The notes under the pieces: generated by a model
Told to the model about the DNA's origin: nothing
The model's input: the letters and a program-made list of their open reading frames with translations, nothing else
Database searches by the model: none
From: Timema cristinae
Lineage: Eukaryota > Arthropoda > Insecta > Phasmatodea > Timematidae
Direction: 5' to 3'
NCBI GenBank assembly: GCA_039000515.1
Contig: JBCFYV010001001.1
Coordinates: forward strand, 17,124,687-17,188,686
Length of the DNA stretch: 64,000 nucleotides
Translations under genes and position numbers: made by a program
Shown: positions 54,197 through 63,540 of the stretch, piece by piece
How positions within the stretch are numbered: position 1 is the first letter of the stretch
How the letters are laid out: every line of letters starts with the position of its first letter

Positions 54197-54588
54197 ATAT
54201 TTAAGACCCCCCCCCCCACACCCTGAAAAAAGAGAAGAATCATACTTTCATTAAGTAGAGTGAAGGAACGATGAGTGATCGCGCTACCTATAAAAATAAT
54301 AATAATAATAATAATAATAATTTAATAAGTCGATCGTAAAAAAAGGCTGCAGACTTATGCTCTAGATTATAGAATAACAACCACACAGTGAAATGGCAAC
54401 TATCGGAAAATTAATATAGTCGAAGTATCTGATGATGCTAGAAAACAACAGGACATAAAACCACAAGAAACAAATCTTTTATCAGATGTTGTACCTCAAA
54501 GTGTATTTACCTTAATCGCAAAAATAGGAGGGCATTACTTCAAATGTTATGCTCAAAATAGTAGCCCCCCCCCCCCAATGTTTTTTTT
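54197..54588. other. spacer with C-runs and an AAT microsatellite
   Basis: Poly-C at about 54207-54217 and 54564-54575, (AAT)n at 54295-54321. No gene. Confidence 0.5.
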
Positions 54589-54826
54589 TAGCACCGCGTC
54601 TTACTACCCGTTCGGCTTATACGATTATGTACATTCATGGTTTTAGGGACCAGGAAAGTTAAATTATTAGAAAGTGCACCCGCATTTGGGTGGAGGTAGA
54701 GTGTAAAACCATTTTGGAAAGCCAGCCTCAGTAGACCCGACCGAGATTCGAACCTCGATCTCCCCGTCATCGGCAGTTTAGTTTATTGCGAGAGTAGCGC
54801 GTCAGACCACGCGGTCATCGATGCTG
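54589..54826 (-). mobile_element. SINE-B2, full length
   Basis: TTAGCACCGCGTCTTACTAC, then CCGTTCGG, body, B box complement GATTCGAACC, head CCACGCGGTCATCGATGC. A 60-codon minus frame is spurious. Confidence 0.85.
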
Positions 54827-54838
54827 ATTAACCTCCAT

Positions 54839-55125
54839 GTAACCCGCCTCGGTGGCGTAGTTGGCTAACGCGCTTGTCGTGTTGAGCTCTACCGCCGAGG
54901 ACGGGGAGATCGAGGTTCGAATCTCGGTCGGGTGAACTGGGGGTGGTTTTTCCTAAATGGTTTTCCACTCTCCCTCCACGCAAATGCGGGTTCACTTCCT
55001 CTACAATTCAACCTTCCCAATTCCTAATCCATTAGCGTAATTAGTACTTAAAGCGTATAACCCGAACGGGTAGTAAGACGCGGTGCTAAATATTATTATT
55101 ATTATTAATTATTATTATTATTATT
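54839..55125 (+). mobile_element. SINE-B1, reference-quality copy with 12-bp target duplication
   Basis: Head CCGCCTCGGTGGCGTAGTTGG, B box GAGGTTCGAATC, complete body and intact 3' end (ACCCGAACGGGTAGTAAGAC), and (ATT)n tail with one AATT break. ATTAACCTCCAT flanks it exactly (54827-54838, 55126-55137). It lies 13 bp from the oppositely oriented SINE-B2, so the pair could fold as an inverted repeat. Confidence 0.95.
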
Positions 55126-55137
55126 ATTAACCTCCAT

Positions 55138-55591
55138 ATACCATATGGCTATAATAATCTAAGATGCAAACTTTTATTAAAGATAGCAAATAAAACATAT
55201 TTTATATATTCTTAAGCCTATAAAATATTAAATTATCGTCGTCTTAATTTTATATACCAATTCAAATAATCCTAAATGTATGCGTCAAAATAGACAATGT
55301 ACTAAAAAGATATTTTGAATTTTTCCATTCCGTTTACCAAGAAATAAAATAAAATTAGCTTTAAAAATGCCAGCAGCAAAATTCATATAAAAATAATAAG
55401 AATGTTAAAAAACCTTAAATGTCTAAAAATAAATAAAAAACAACACAAAGGAGCAACGAAATGAAAAATAAATGATGCGCTAGTATTAATTTTGCATCCT
55501 TATATAGATTTTTCTTAGAATTTTGTGTCGTTTTTGCTCGTTTGAATATTTTTAAAACATTCTTATGGTACTCCCTCTTTAAGAATTTCCA
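55138..55591. other. AT-rich spacer
   Basis: Nothing recognised. Confidence 0.5.
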
Positions 55592-55603
55592 AAGTAGGAA
55601 AAT

Positions 55604-55904
55604 TATTATTATTATTATTATTATATTATTATTATTAGCACCGCGTCTTACTACCCGTTCGGGTTATACGCACTTACGCTAATGTGTAATGGTAGGGTGA
55701 TTGTGAGATGAAATGAAGGACCTACAGTTTAATGTGGAATCCGAACCACGGTGGCAGCCTGGCATTCCCCACATTCACAAGATGTCTTGTCAGAGGTGAA
55801 GGAAGGGTTTGGAAATCAGATAAATTTGTGCCGGGACCGAGGATTGAACCCCGGCCGCCAGCACAGAAGTCTGACACCTTACCCCTAGACCACCAGGCCA
55901 CCCC
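55604..55904 (-). mobile_element. SINE-A, full length, short subtype, perfect 12-bp target duplication
   Basis: ATT tail with one TATT break, intact 3' end and body, head ending AGACCACCAGGCCACC. AAGTAGGAAAAT occurs at 55592-55603 and 55905-55916. Frames of 72-78 codons on both strands are spurious. Confidence 0.95.
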
Positions 55905-56018
55905 AAGTAGGAAAATAAGCCCAAAAAAACTAATTAACAAATATCTAGCTTATGTAGTAATATTATAATGCCGTTCACAGGAGTGCAGTTCGTATATGTT
56001 AAAATTTGAAAATGACTA

Positions 56019-56189
56019 CTGGACACGGAAATTGAACCCAAGACCTTCGCTTTAACACATCATTCATCAACTACCACGGAGATATCCAGACATCTAAATA
56101 TCTTGAGCACGGGGAGAATCCTGGATAGCTCACTGGTAGATCATAGTCGCGATAGACCAAAAGTACCGATTTCGATTCCCGTTGTCAGG
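56019..56189. mobile_element. fold-back tRNA element, shortened copy
   Basis: A minus-strand tRNA-like unit (56019-56089; GGACACGG...ATATCCAG) and a plus-strand one (56120-56189; CCTGGATAGCTCACTGG...TTCGATTCCCG) face each other head to head with only 30 bp between. In the 8263-8701 copy the spacer is about 245 bp. The spacer keeps the GCACGGGG.GAATCCTGG motif. Both cloverleafs are decayed. Confidence 0.65.
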
Positions 56190-56229
56190 AAGTCTTTTTC
56201 AACTCTACTAAACTGCTTGTCTATAGAAA

Positions 56230-56545
56230 CATATCTCAGCTTCTTACTACCTGTCCGGTATATTCACACATCGGTAGGGAAAAGACAATAAAGAAAATAA
56301 TGAATTTAGAATAAATTCACTGGGGGAGGGGGTTTAGAGAATAGGAAACCATTGAGAGAGAGAGAGAGGAGAGGAGAAAAGAGAGAGAGAGAGAGAGAGA
56401 GAGCGAAAAAACTCGCAGTATACCCGACCAGGATTCGAAACCCAGCCTTCCCGTCACCGGTAATCCAGTACGCAGCCTCCAATTCGGGTTCCATCCTCTT
56501 GATAACTCTCCACGGAGCCATACGAAGAGCAAGATGTACGAACAT
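56230..56545 (-). mobile_element. SINE-B2, diverged, with GA-rich expansion
   Basis: The 3' end is represented by TTCTTACTACCTGTCCGG (56239-56256). The body is replaced by about 75 bp of (GA)n (56355-56404). The B box complement is GATTCGAAACC, and the head is eroded. Frames across the GA tract are low-complexity. Confidence 0.5.
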
Positions 56546-56602
56546 AAAGCTGAATCAAGATCTACACTGCTTCGATGAATCCTAACATTTTTAATAGATA
56601 TA

Positions 56603-57293
56603 CAGGGTGTATCGGAATGATTGTTACAAATATACGGGGGCTGTATATGAGCAGAAAGCGAACACCTTTAGTTAGGAAACTCATGCACGGATTTGCCCCC
56701 TTGTGCCAAAAAAACGGTGACGATAACGAGCAGGAGCAGGTAGGCAACCGATCAACGTATATGCACGTGCTTACGCATAATGTTTACACGCACCTAATTG
56801 AAAATGGCTGGCACGTTCTTTATGTTGTCGAAGGCTCCAACAATTCTGACCTCGAATTGGACCCTGTTTTCTACCGGAGTCTCGTACACGAGTTTTTCTT
56901 TGCGTGGCCCCATAGGTACAAGTCCAAAGGCAGGGGAGTGGGGGTGGCGAGGCTATGGGACCTCCGTGGCCAATCCACCAACGGTCCCCGTACATCAGAC
57001 GCATGTGTGCCGGCTCCGCAAACGTGTAGCCTGGCATGGTGGCTGTTCTCGCGCGAACGTGAACGCCACAGTTCAGCGTCAAATGGGGGAGTGTGCATAC
57101 ATCTCACATCTTCAGGTGGAACACCAGGGGCACACTTTTACACTGACCGGTTGCCTATGTACCCTTCTCGCTACAATCACCGTTTTTCAGCACAAGGGGG
57201 CGTTTACGGACCCGAGTTTTCTAACTAAAGGAGTTCCTTTTCGGCTCATTTACAACCCCTGAACGTTTGTAACACTTATTCCGTCACACCTTG
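56603..57293. mobile_element. mariner-type transposon, 691 bp, internally deleted
   Basis: Inverted termini of about 100 bp with moderate divergence: CAGGGTGTATCGGAATGATT left and the complement CAAGGTGTGACGGAATAAGT right. TA flanks both sides (56601-56602, 57294-57295), the Tc1/mariner target duplication. It contains a minus-strand transposase remnant. Plus-strand frames of 217 and 154 codons (56575-57228, 56798-57262) run antisense or across the termini and do not look like proteins. Confidence 0.8.
56870..57107 (-). pseudogene. mariner-type transposase, C-terminal third, frameshifted
   Basis: One minus frame contains RWWIGHGGPIA (about 56950-56985). A second frame a little downstream contains PLDLYLWGHAKK (about 56897-56933). 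In intact mariner-group transposases these join as 'RWIGRGGPI.WPPRSPDLTPLDFFLWG..K', the region around the last catalytic acidic residue. Here the PPRSPD stretch is broken by a frameshift (ASPPPLP). The N-terminal DNA-binding part and the first catalytic residues are gone, so the element is non-autonomous. Confidence 0.7.
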
Positions 57294-57295
57294 TA

Positions 57296-57524
57296 CATAT
57301 AATACTAACAGAAGTATCCAAATATCTTCCTTTTATTTTCTTCTAATACAGTTTTTAATTAATTTAATAAATTAAATAAAAATTTTAGAATTCCGGCTTC
57401 TAGGTTGCACAGAGCTTAGTAATTTAAAATTTCAGATTTCTGCGTCCGATAGATATAGTGCAATGCTCATGACACACAAGCTCTTAATTATAATAATATA
57501 TACATGCACAATATTTATTGTTAA
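57296..57524. other. AT-rich spacer
   Basis: No feature. Confidence 0.5.
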
Positions 57525-58180
57525 CCACCTACTTCAGTGGACTCATGGTATAAGGTGTCACTTTCACCATAACCTGTATTACCAATAACTGGGAGATCAA
57601 CTTTCGAATCCCGGTCGGGTGGTTTTTCCTTAATGGTTTTACACTCTCTTTCCCTGAAAATGCGGGAACACTTCGTATAAACATAAACCTTTCTCATCCC
57701 TAGCACATAAGCATAGTAAGTATACAGGCATATAGCCCGAGAGGGTAGTAGTAATACTCGGTGCTAAAATATAACCTGTATTACCAATAACTGGGAGATC
57801 AACTTTCGAATCCCGGTCGGGTGGTTTTTCCTTAATGGTTTTACACTCTCTCTATCCTGAAAATGCGGGAACACTTCGTATAAACATAAACCTTTCTCAT
57901 CCCTAGCACATAAGCATAGTAAGTATACAGGCATATAGCCCGAGAGGGTAGTAGTAATACTCGGTGCTAAAATATAACCTGTATTACCAATAACTGGGAG
58001 ATCAACTTTCGAATCCCGGTCGGGTGGTTTTTCCTTAATGGTTTTACACTCTCTCTATCCCTGAAAATGCGGGAACACTTCGTATAAACATAAACCTTTC
58101 TCAACCCTAGCACATTAGCATAGTAAGTATACAGGCATATAGCCCGAGAGGGTAGTAGTAATACTCGGTGCTAAAATATA
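57525..58180 (+). mobile_element. SINE-B2 with tandem triplication of its 3' two-thirds
   Basis: The head (CCTACTTCAGTGGACTCATGG) occurs once. The segment from AACCTGTATTACCAATAACT through B box (TTTCGAATCCCGG), body and 3' end (GGGTAGTAGTAATACTCGG) to CTAAAATAT then repeats three times, at 57571, 57773 and 57976 (periods 202 and 203 bp). The copies are nearly identical, so the amplification is recent relative to the diverged SINE. Confidence 0.9.
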
Positions 58181-58607
58181 CATATGTTCAAACATATAAC
58201 TTTTTTTTCCTTAAATATTTTAATTTCAACTTGACTTCTGGACTATTTAATGTGATAGACCAAGGATGTACGAAATTCACTTTATCGTTTCAAAATTTAA
58301 TCCGAATCGATAAGGTACACTTTACAAACCGGTGATCTGCCGTAACACGCTCCTGATTGATAGACTACCTAACCTACAGGTCAGCTAAACGGGTGCTCTA
58401 CACTCATAGGAGTAAATAACACAATAATCTCGCTTCTCCCCAGTTCTCACAAAATTACCAATATGAACATATTGATTTACATACAACCTTGAAGGTCTGA
58501 GAGGTTGGAAATATTGGTATCTGGAAAAAAAAGATTACAATCTTGGTGGATACATATCAGAGCTATAAATAGTCTTTTTGTGTGAACAAGAACTGATTAT
58601 TACTTTT
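58181..58607. other. unclassified spacer
   Basis: About 58450-58560 includes ACCAATATG and GAAATATTGGTAT as loose inverted repeats. No gene. Confidence 0.4.
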
Positions 58608-58852
58608 TTTCCCCGCACTGCATCTTACTGCTTGTTCGGGTTATACGCCTATGTACTAATCACACTAATTGGTTAGGGATTAGGAAGTCTTAATTTAGAG
58701 GAAATGTACTCACATTTGCGTGGAGGGACAGTGGAAAACCACCCTCAGTATACCCGACCGATATTTGTACCTCGATCTCCCGTCATCGGAATTCTAGTCT
58801 ACTGCGAGTGTAGCGCGTTAGACCACGTGGCCACCGAAGCGGGCGGTAAGTC
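58608..58852 (-). mobile_element. SINE-B2, full length
   Basis: 3' end CTTACTGCTTGTTCGGG, body shortened by about 20 bp (GGAAAACCACCCTCAG), B box complement mutated (ATATTTGTACC), head CACGTGGCCACCGAAGCGGG. Confidence 0.8.
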
Positions 58853-60089
58853 ATATTTGAGGCATTACATTTTAGGTATTAGTTGTAGCATTGCGTAAGT
58901 GTGGCATAAAAAAAACTACCTCTACCATTCCATGTGAGCATACCATGTCTGGAAAATGTATTGTGTTAACATGCGAGAAACAAATCTCTCACTTTTATAT
59001 AGTGTTTAGGTGTGGGATAATGTTTATTTAATATCTTTATTTTTACTTACTGTATTTTAACTTAAATTCCTTGTCGTTTCCCTGACAAAAAAAAAGCCCC
59101 TTTTTGTCCAAGGTTTTCGCTGCCTGAAGTCACCTTGTATATCAGGGTGTTTAGCCAAACTATATTTTAAAATTTCCTGACTTTTCCAGGTTTTCGAGAG
59201 CCAATGTTTTTTAAGTCATACATGTATAGTATTAAGTATATTACAAACAATGTTTTAGTAAGATTGCAGCTTTATGTTATATTATTTTTAGACACATACA
59301 CATTATGAAATTGTGTCACTCTATTAAAGGGTCAGAGGATATAAACCTAAAACAAAGGGCTATTGAATATTGCGATATAAATTAGATTTCACTGAGCTCT
59401 TATTGCACACTAAAAAATTGCACTACACCAGTATAGTTTAAAATTGTTGTGAGATTATTTTTTAGTTTATTCTTCCTTTAACGTAACTAATTCTCGCGCA
59501 TGTGTATAGATAATCATGCCTCAACTTAAACAAAAGACAGGCGGCAGAGCGTTGGAAAGAAGATACGAAAATCACATGTTGACCTTGAGAATAAAGATTA
59601 GTATGCTCAACTGGGACTAGAATGTTAAAAAAAATAGTCGCGATGAGTGTTAACTGGGATCAAAAACGTCAGTTTGTCTATTGTGAATGGGCGTTTTCGA
59701 GTTCTTCCACGAAAGCTGATTTAATCGCCTTTTCGATAAAGGTCACTTAATTATATGGCCGAGTTCCTCCACTTGGTTTGGGGAAGAGGAAGGATCTAAT
59801 TACTTCACTTTGCCGAGGGTGGCGGAAAGGACGGGGGGGGGGGGGGTGTTGACTTCCTTCATGTCACCTGAAGGAATGGATTATAAGTATAGTTGGTTAA
59901 TTTCTACATATACTTATGGTTCTTACCCAACCTAACTTAACTTAACCTTTCATGCGTTAACGAATTTCGTTATTTAATTTTGTAATTTATTGTTCGAAGA
60001 GTCCCTCCTTGAGGTGTCGTGAAGGAACTCAACCATCATTATCGGACTAATTATCTCGTGGAGGAACTCAACATCCCCGTTGTAAATAC
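58853..60089. other. 1.2 kb unclassified sequence
   Basis: TTTCCTGACTTTTCCAGGTTTTC (about 59174-59196) and CTCTGACTTTTTTCC...TCAGGTCTC (60834-60882) look like the two sides of one fold-back element split by later insertions. A G-run at 59834-59847. About 59740-59880 is GC-richer, without identity. Confidence 0.35.
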
Positions 60090-60473
60090 ACTAGAACTTT
60101 GTTAATCCTAATTAATTGGGACCGAAGCTTCTTCGGATTAACGGGAGAATACAAGGATAGAGTATTTTCACAATTTTAAATTACAGTTGAATGAGTAATC
60201 AACATTTTATTTATATAACCGATGTATATACGTAATATGTACAATAATTATTTTTAGTTGAAGGAGAAAACATTGTGTTGACTACAACATGTAAATATTA
60301 AGCAATTATTATCTGATATCACTGTTTCATAAATTTCTCTTTTAGTTTTTAACTTATCAACCAATAAAATATATTTCATTTGACTTAATTTGTTCCCTCG
60401 TTTTCCGAAAATTGTGTTCGGACTATCCGGAATTTCAGAATATCAGGGTTCGGTTTAATTGAATTTTACTGTA
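60090..60473. mobile_element. pogo-like MITE
   Basis: The right terminus reads GTTCGGACTATCCGGAATTTC...TTACTGTA, with complement CAGTAAAATTCAATTAAACC. The left side ACTAGAACTTTGTTAATCC...TTCGGATTAACGGG is a diverged partner. 'CAGTAnAACCTC.nTTAATCCG' ends are typical of pogo/Tigger elements with TA target sites. No transposase. Confidence 0.5.
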
Positions 60474-60768
60474 CTATTATTATTATTAGCACCGCGTCTT
60501 ACTACCCGTTCGGTTTACACTCACGCTAATATGTGATGGTAGGGTGATTGTGAGATGAAATGGAGGACCTACGGATTAACGTGGAATCCGAACCACGGTG
60601 GAGGCCTGGTATTCCCCACATTCACAAGTTATGATTAATACATACATGTCTTGTCGGAGGTGAAGGAAGGGTTTTGCAATCAGATAAATCTGTGCTGGGA
60701 CCGAGGATTGAACTTCGGGCCCCCAACACAGAAGTCTGACACCTTATCCTTAGACCATCAGCTCACCC
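60474..60768 (-). mobile_element. SINE-A, full length, perfect 12-bp target duplication
   Basis: ATT tail, 3' end shortened by 5 bp (GTTCGGTTTACACTC), body, the long-subtype TTGTGATTAATAC-like segment and head ending ATCAGCTCACC. AATTTTACTGTA flanks it (60462-60473, 60769-60780). That target is the terminus of the pogo-like MITE, so the SINE is younger. Confidence 0.93.
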
Positions 60769-60881
60769 AATTTTACTGTAAAAATTGCGTATAGTTTTAG
60801 TGCGTAAACATTCTAGAAATTCGATCACATTCTCTGACTTTTTTCCTTACAAAGCAAATTCCCTGTTTTTTCAGGTCTCTG

Positions 60882-60887
<6 letters not shown>

Positions 60888-60916
<29 letters not shown>
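60888..60916. repeat. (CA)n microsatellite
   Basis: About 14 CA units. No feature associated. Confidence 0.9.
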
Positions 60917-60918
<2 letters not shown>

Positions 60919-61314
60919 ATTATATTAATAAACGTGTCTGAGAATTAAATAAGGTCTAGTTGCCACGTCATCCTGGTCAGGTACACCTACAAGCGAGTAT
61001 CGACAAGAGTTAACAACGTGAAGTATATTATTATATTATTATTTTATAAGCTGCTGCGTCGCGACCTTATCAAGATGTGAACAATAGAAGGTCACATGAA
61101 GACACCTCACGCATTCCCAATCACAAGCCAGTGAGGACAATAACTTCTCCTGGGACGGGATCATTGGTACCTGAAATCAATCAGGGGACGCGACATGAGT
61201 ACCGATTGATCCAAGGGGTTCCATTTCGATTCCCGACAGGGACGTATCGCATTAAAATCGGGTTTGTTCCTTTTCACATTTGTGTTTCAGTTCAATATTT
61301 AATACGAAGATATA
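60917..61314. other. unclassified, moderately GC-rich
   Basis: GGGGTTCCATTTCGATTCCCGACAGG (about 61216-61241) recalls the B-box end of the fold-back tRNA element, with CTGGGACGGGATCATTGG at 61150 as a possible degenerate head. An 84-codon frame (61077-61331) crosses it and is not convincing. Confidence 0.35.
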
Positions 61315-61830
61315 CAGTAGAACCTCATTAATTCGGACTAATTAGGGATTGGAACTACCAGATTATTGAAAGTCCTGATTTAAAAAAAAGAGCCTATAAA
61401 ATAAAACCACCTATACAAAAACAAATCACATTTATTTTACATTTTAAGTAATATAAATGGAAAACAATCCTTAGGAAAGATTTTTTTTTAACACCACGTC
61501 TTACCACCCATTCGGGTCATGTACTAATTACGCTAATGGTTTTAGGGATTAGGTATTTTATATTTATAGGAAGTGTACCCACATTTGCGCGAAGGGAGAG
61601 TGGAAAAACAGTTGGAAAACCACCATCAGCACACCCAACCGAGATTCGAATCTCGAGCTTCCAGTCATCGGCAGTCTAGTCTACTGCTAGGGTAGCGCGT
61701 TTGACCACGCGGCCACAGCAGCCCAGCTTTTTCCATTGGCGTTTATTGCTGTATTATTTTGGGAAAAGGGCTATCCGAGTTAAACAAAGTTCGATTTAGT
61801 AGGGTCCGGATTAATGAAGTTATACTACTG
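61315..61830. mobile_element. pogo-like MITE with SINE insertion
   Basis: Left end CAGTAGAACCTCATTAATTC then GGAC. Right end complement CAGTAGTATAACTTCATTAATCCGGAC. TA on both sides (61313-61314, 61831-61832). The outer element is about 270 bp without the SINE-B2 inside it. No transposase. Confidence 0.7.
61487..61728 (-). mobile_element. SINE-B2 inside pogo-like MITE
   Basis: Poly-T, 3' end (CACGTCTTACCACCCATTCGGG), body, B box complement GATTCGAATC, head CACGCGGCCACAGCAGCC. Insertion sits roughly mid-element. Confidence 0.8.
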
Positions 61831-61974
61831 TACTTTCACGGATTCATACGTCAAGTAATTATAATGTGCAGCCCATAAATAGCACCAATCAAATAGTTAA
61901 ATGTTATCAATGTTGGATACAAAAATATAAGTGTGTATATTTTTTTTAAATCCTCTTTATAAGTGATGATAAGA

Positions 61975-62050
61975 TTTTTAAAAATGACACCTGGACATGG
62001 AAATCAAACCCCGGACCCATGTACAGGTGTAATTTTTTTTTTAAATTTAC
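61975..62050. mobile_element. fold-back tRNA element, centre-deleted derivative
   Basis: ACACCTGGACATGG...AATCAAACCCCGGACCC is the 3' half of a minus-oriented tRNA-like arm. It is joined directly to ACAGGTGTAATTTT, the outer end of the opposite arm. All of the central palindrome is gone. Confidence 0.5.
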
Positions 62051-62130
62051 GAATTTAAAATTTGATGCGACTGTATCTGTGCTTAAGATAATTTCGATCT
62101 TCCAAACTTCGCTAATCATGTACAATAATT
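62051..62130. other. AT-rich spacer
   Basis: No feature. Confidence 0.5.
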
Positions 62131-62132
62131 AA

Positions 62133-62240
62133 TTGTACAAACGTATACCCGACCGTAATATAGCCACGATCTCCATTCATCGGCAATCTAGTCTAATTTC
62201 GAGAGTGGCGCTTAGACCATGGCGCTACCGATGCGGATCT
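62133..62240 (-). mobile_element. SINE-B2 head fragment
   Basis: TATACCCGACCGTAATATAG, then CCACGATCTCC and head GGCGCTACCGATGCGG on the plus strand (complement). The body and 3' end are absent. Confidence 0.6.
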
Positions 62241-63217
62241 AGGAAATAATGGATTAATTTTCCAGTTTTACTGGCCAGATAAGATTGGACCTATTAATAA
62301 TAAACATACTTAGGAATGAGTAAAATTGACACATTTCTATTATTTATAGTTTGATTTTTGTAGGAAGAACAGTAGAAGTTAGTTATATAAAGTCACTAGT
62401 AAATTTTAATGTCTATACCTATAAAATAACCCAAATAATATGGTGAATGTTATCATTGTTAACTGAAAAAAAAAAGTTCCAACAAAAATCAGGGTATACA
62501 TTGCTGTGCCAAGTAAAATAAGCGAAGGACCCCCCGCCCAGTAAAAGATAAACACAGCTGTCGTTTTTTTGATAGGACGTGTTGTGTATTTTACTTGGGT
62601 CAACGTACAAATAGGATTGTGTTCGGTATCTTAAGGCTCTGCCTACCCATAAATGCACGGTTCTAAACAAAAAATTGTTTTAAAAAAAATATTTAATAAT
62701 TCAACATTGTTGTTTTTTATTTATTTTAGTAACATATCTGAGCATCTTTCATAATTCTTATGGAATTTTCAAACCATGCTAAAAATAGTTATTGAAATAT
62801 TTTCATTAAAATGTTTCCATTTCAATGCATTTTAAATGGGAAAACAAAAATTATTAATGATTTATTTATTTTCTTTGTACAATTAAGCTAGAGTGTTTGT
62901 TTATAACATACTATTTAATGAATAATTTCTTTTTCTTTTTAGACATATTTTTAAATTTGGTTTAGCTTCAATAATCACGATGATATTGAGCTCTAATGAC
63001 TCCCAAGTCGACACTCTAGTCAAAATACATGGTTTTAAATACAACTTTTCCTTCTTCAACTAGTTGTCTTAGCTGATAATAGGTGCCGTTAGTATGAACA
63101 TTACCCATTTACAAGATAGTATCGTTTTGCAAGCGTTGGCAAACCTTCTGTATCGGAATGCAGGCGGCAGTAGAGGGTTAAACTAATCTCTGTGACCTTC
63201 TTGAGTCAAAGAAACAT
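62241..63217. other. 1 kb AT-rich spacer
   Basis: Overlapping minus frames of 65 and 83 codons (62406-62670) are AT-rich products without a recognised domain. No repeat is identified. Confidence 0.45.
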
Positions 63218-63229
63218 TAATACCATGTG

Positions 63230-63528
63230 ACAGGTGACCTGGTGGTCTAGGGGTAAGGTGTCAGACTTCTGTGCTGGCGGCCGGGGTTCAATCCTCGGTC
63301 CCGGCACAGATTTATCTGATTACCAAACCCTTCCTTCACCTCTGACAAGACATCTTGTGAATGGGAGAATGCCAGGCCTCCACCGTGGTCCGGATCCCAC
63401 GTTAAACTGTAGGTCCTTCATTTCATCTCACAACATCCTACCATTACACATTAGCGTAAGTGGTATAACCCGAATGGGCAGTAAGACGCGGTGCATTAAT
63501 AATAATAATAATAATATATAATAAATAA
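63230..63528 (+). mobile_element. SINE-A, full length, short subtype with target duplication
   Basis: Head GGTGACCTGGTGGTCTAGG (from 63233), B box GGGGTTCAATCC, 3' end mutated (CCCGAATGGGCAGTAAGACG), tail AAT with TATATAATA breaks. TAATACCATGTG is found at 63218-63229 and 63529-63540. The plus-strand 95-codon frame is spurious. Confidence 0.93.
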
Positions 63529-63540
63529 TAATACCATGTG

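Noticed and set aside
56575..57228. 217-codon plus frame, the longest outside tandem repeats
   Set aside because: It starts outside the element, crosses its terminus and runs antisense to a recognisable transposase remnant. Its composition resembles no protein family I know.
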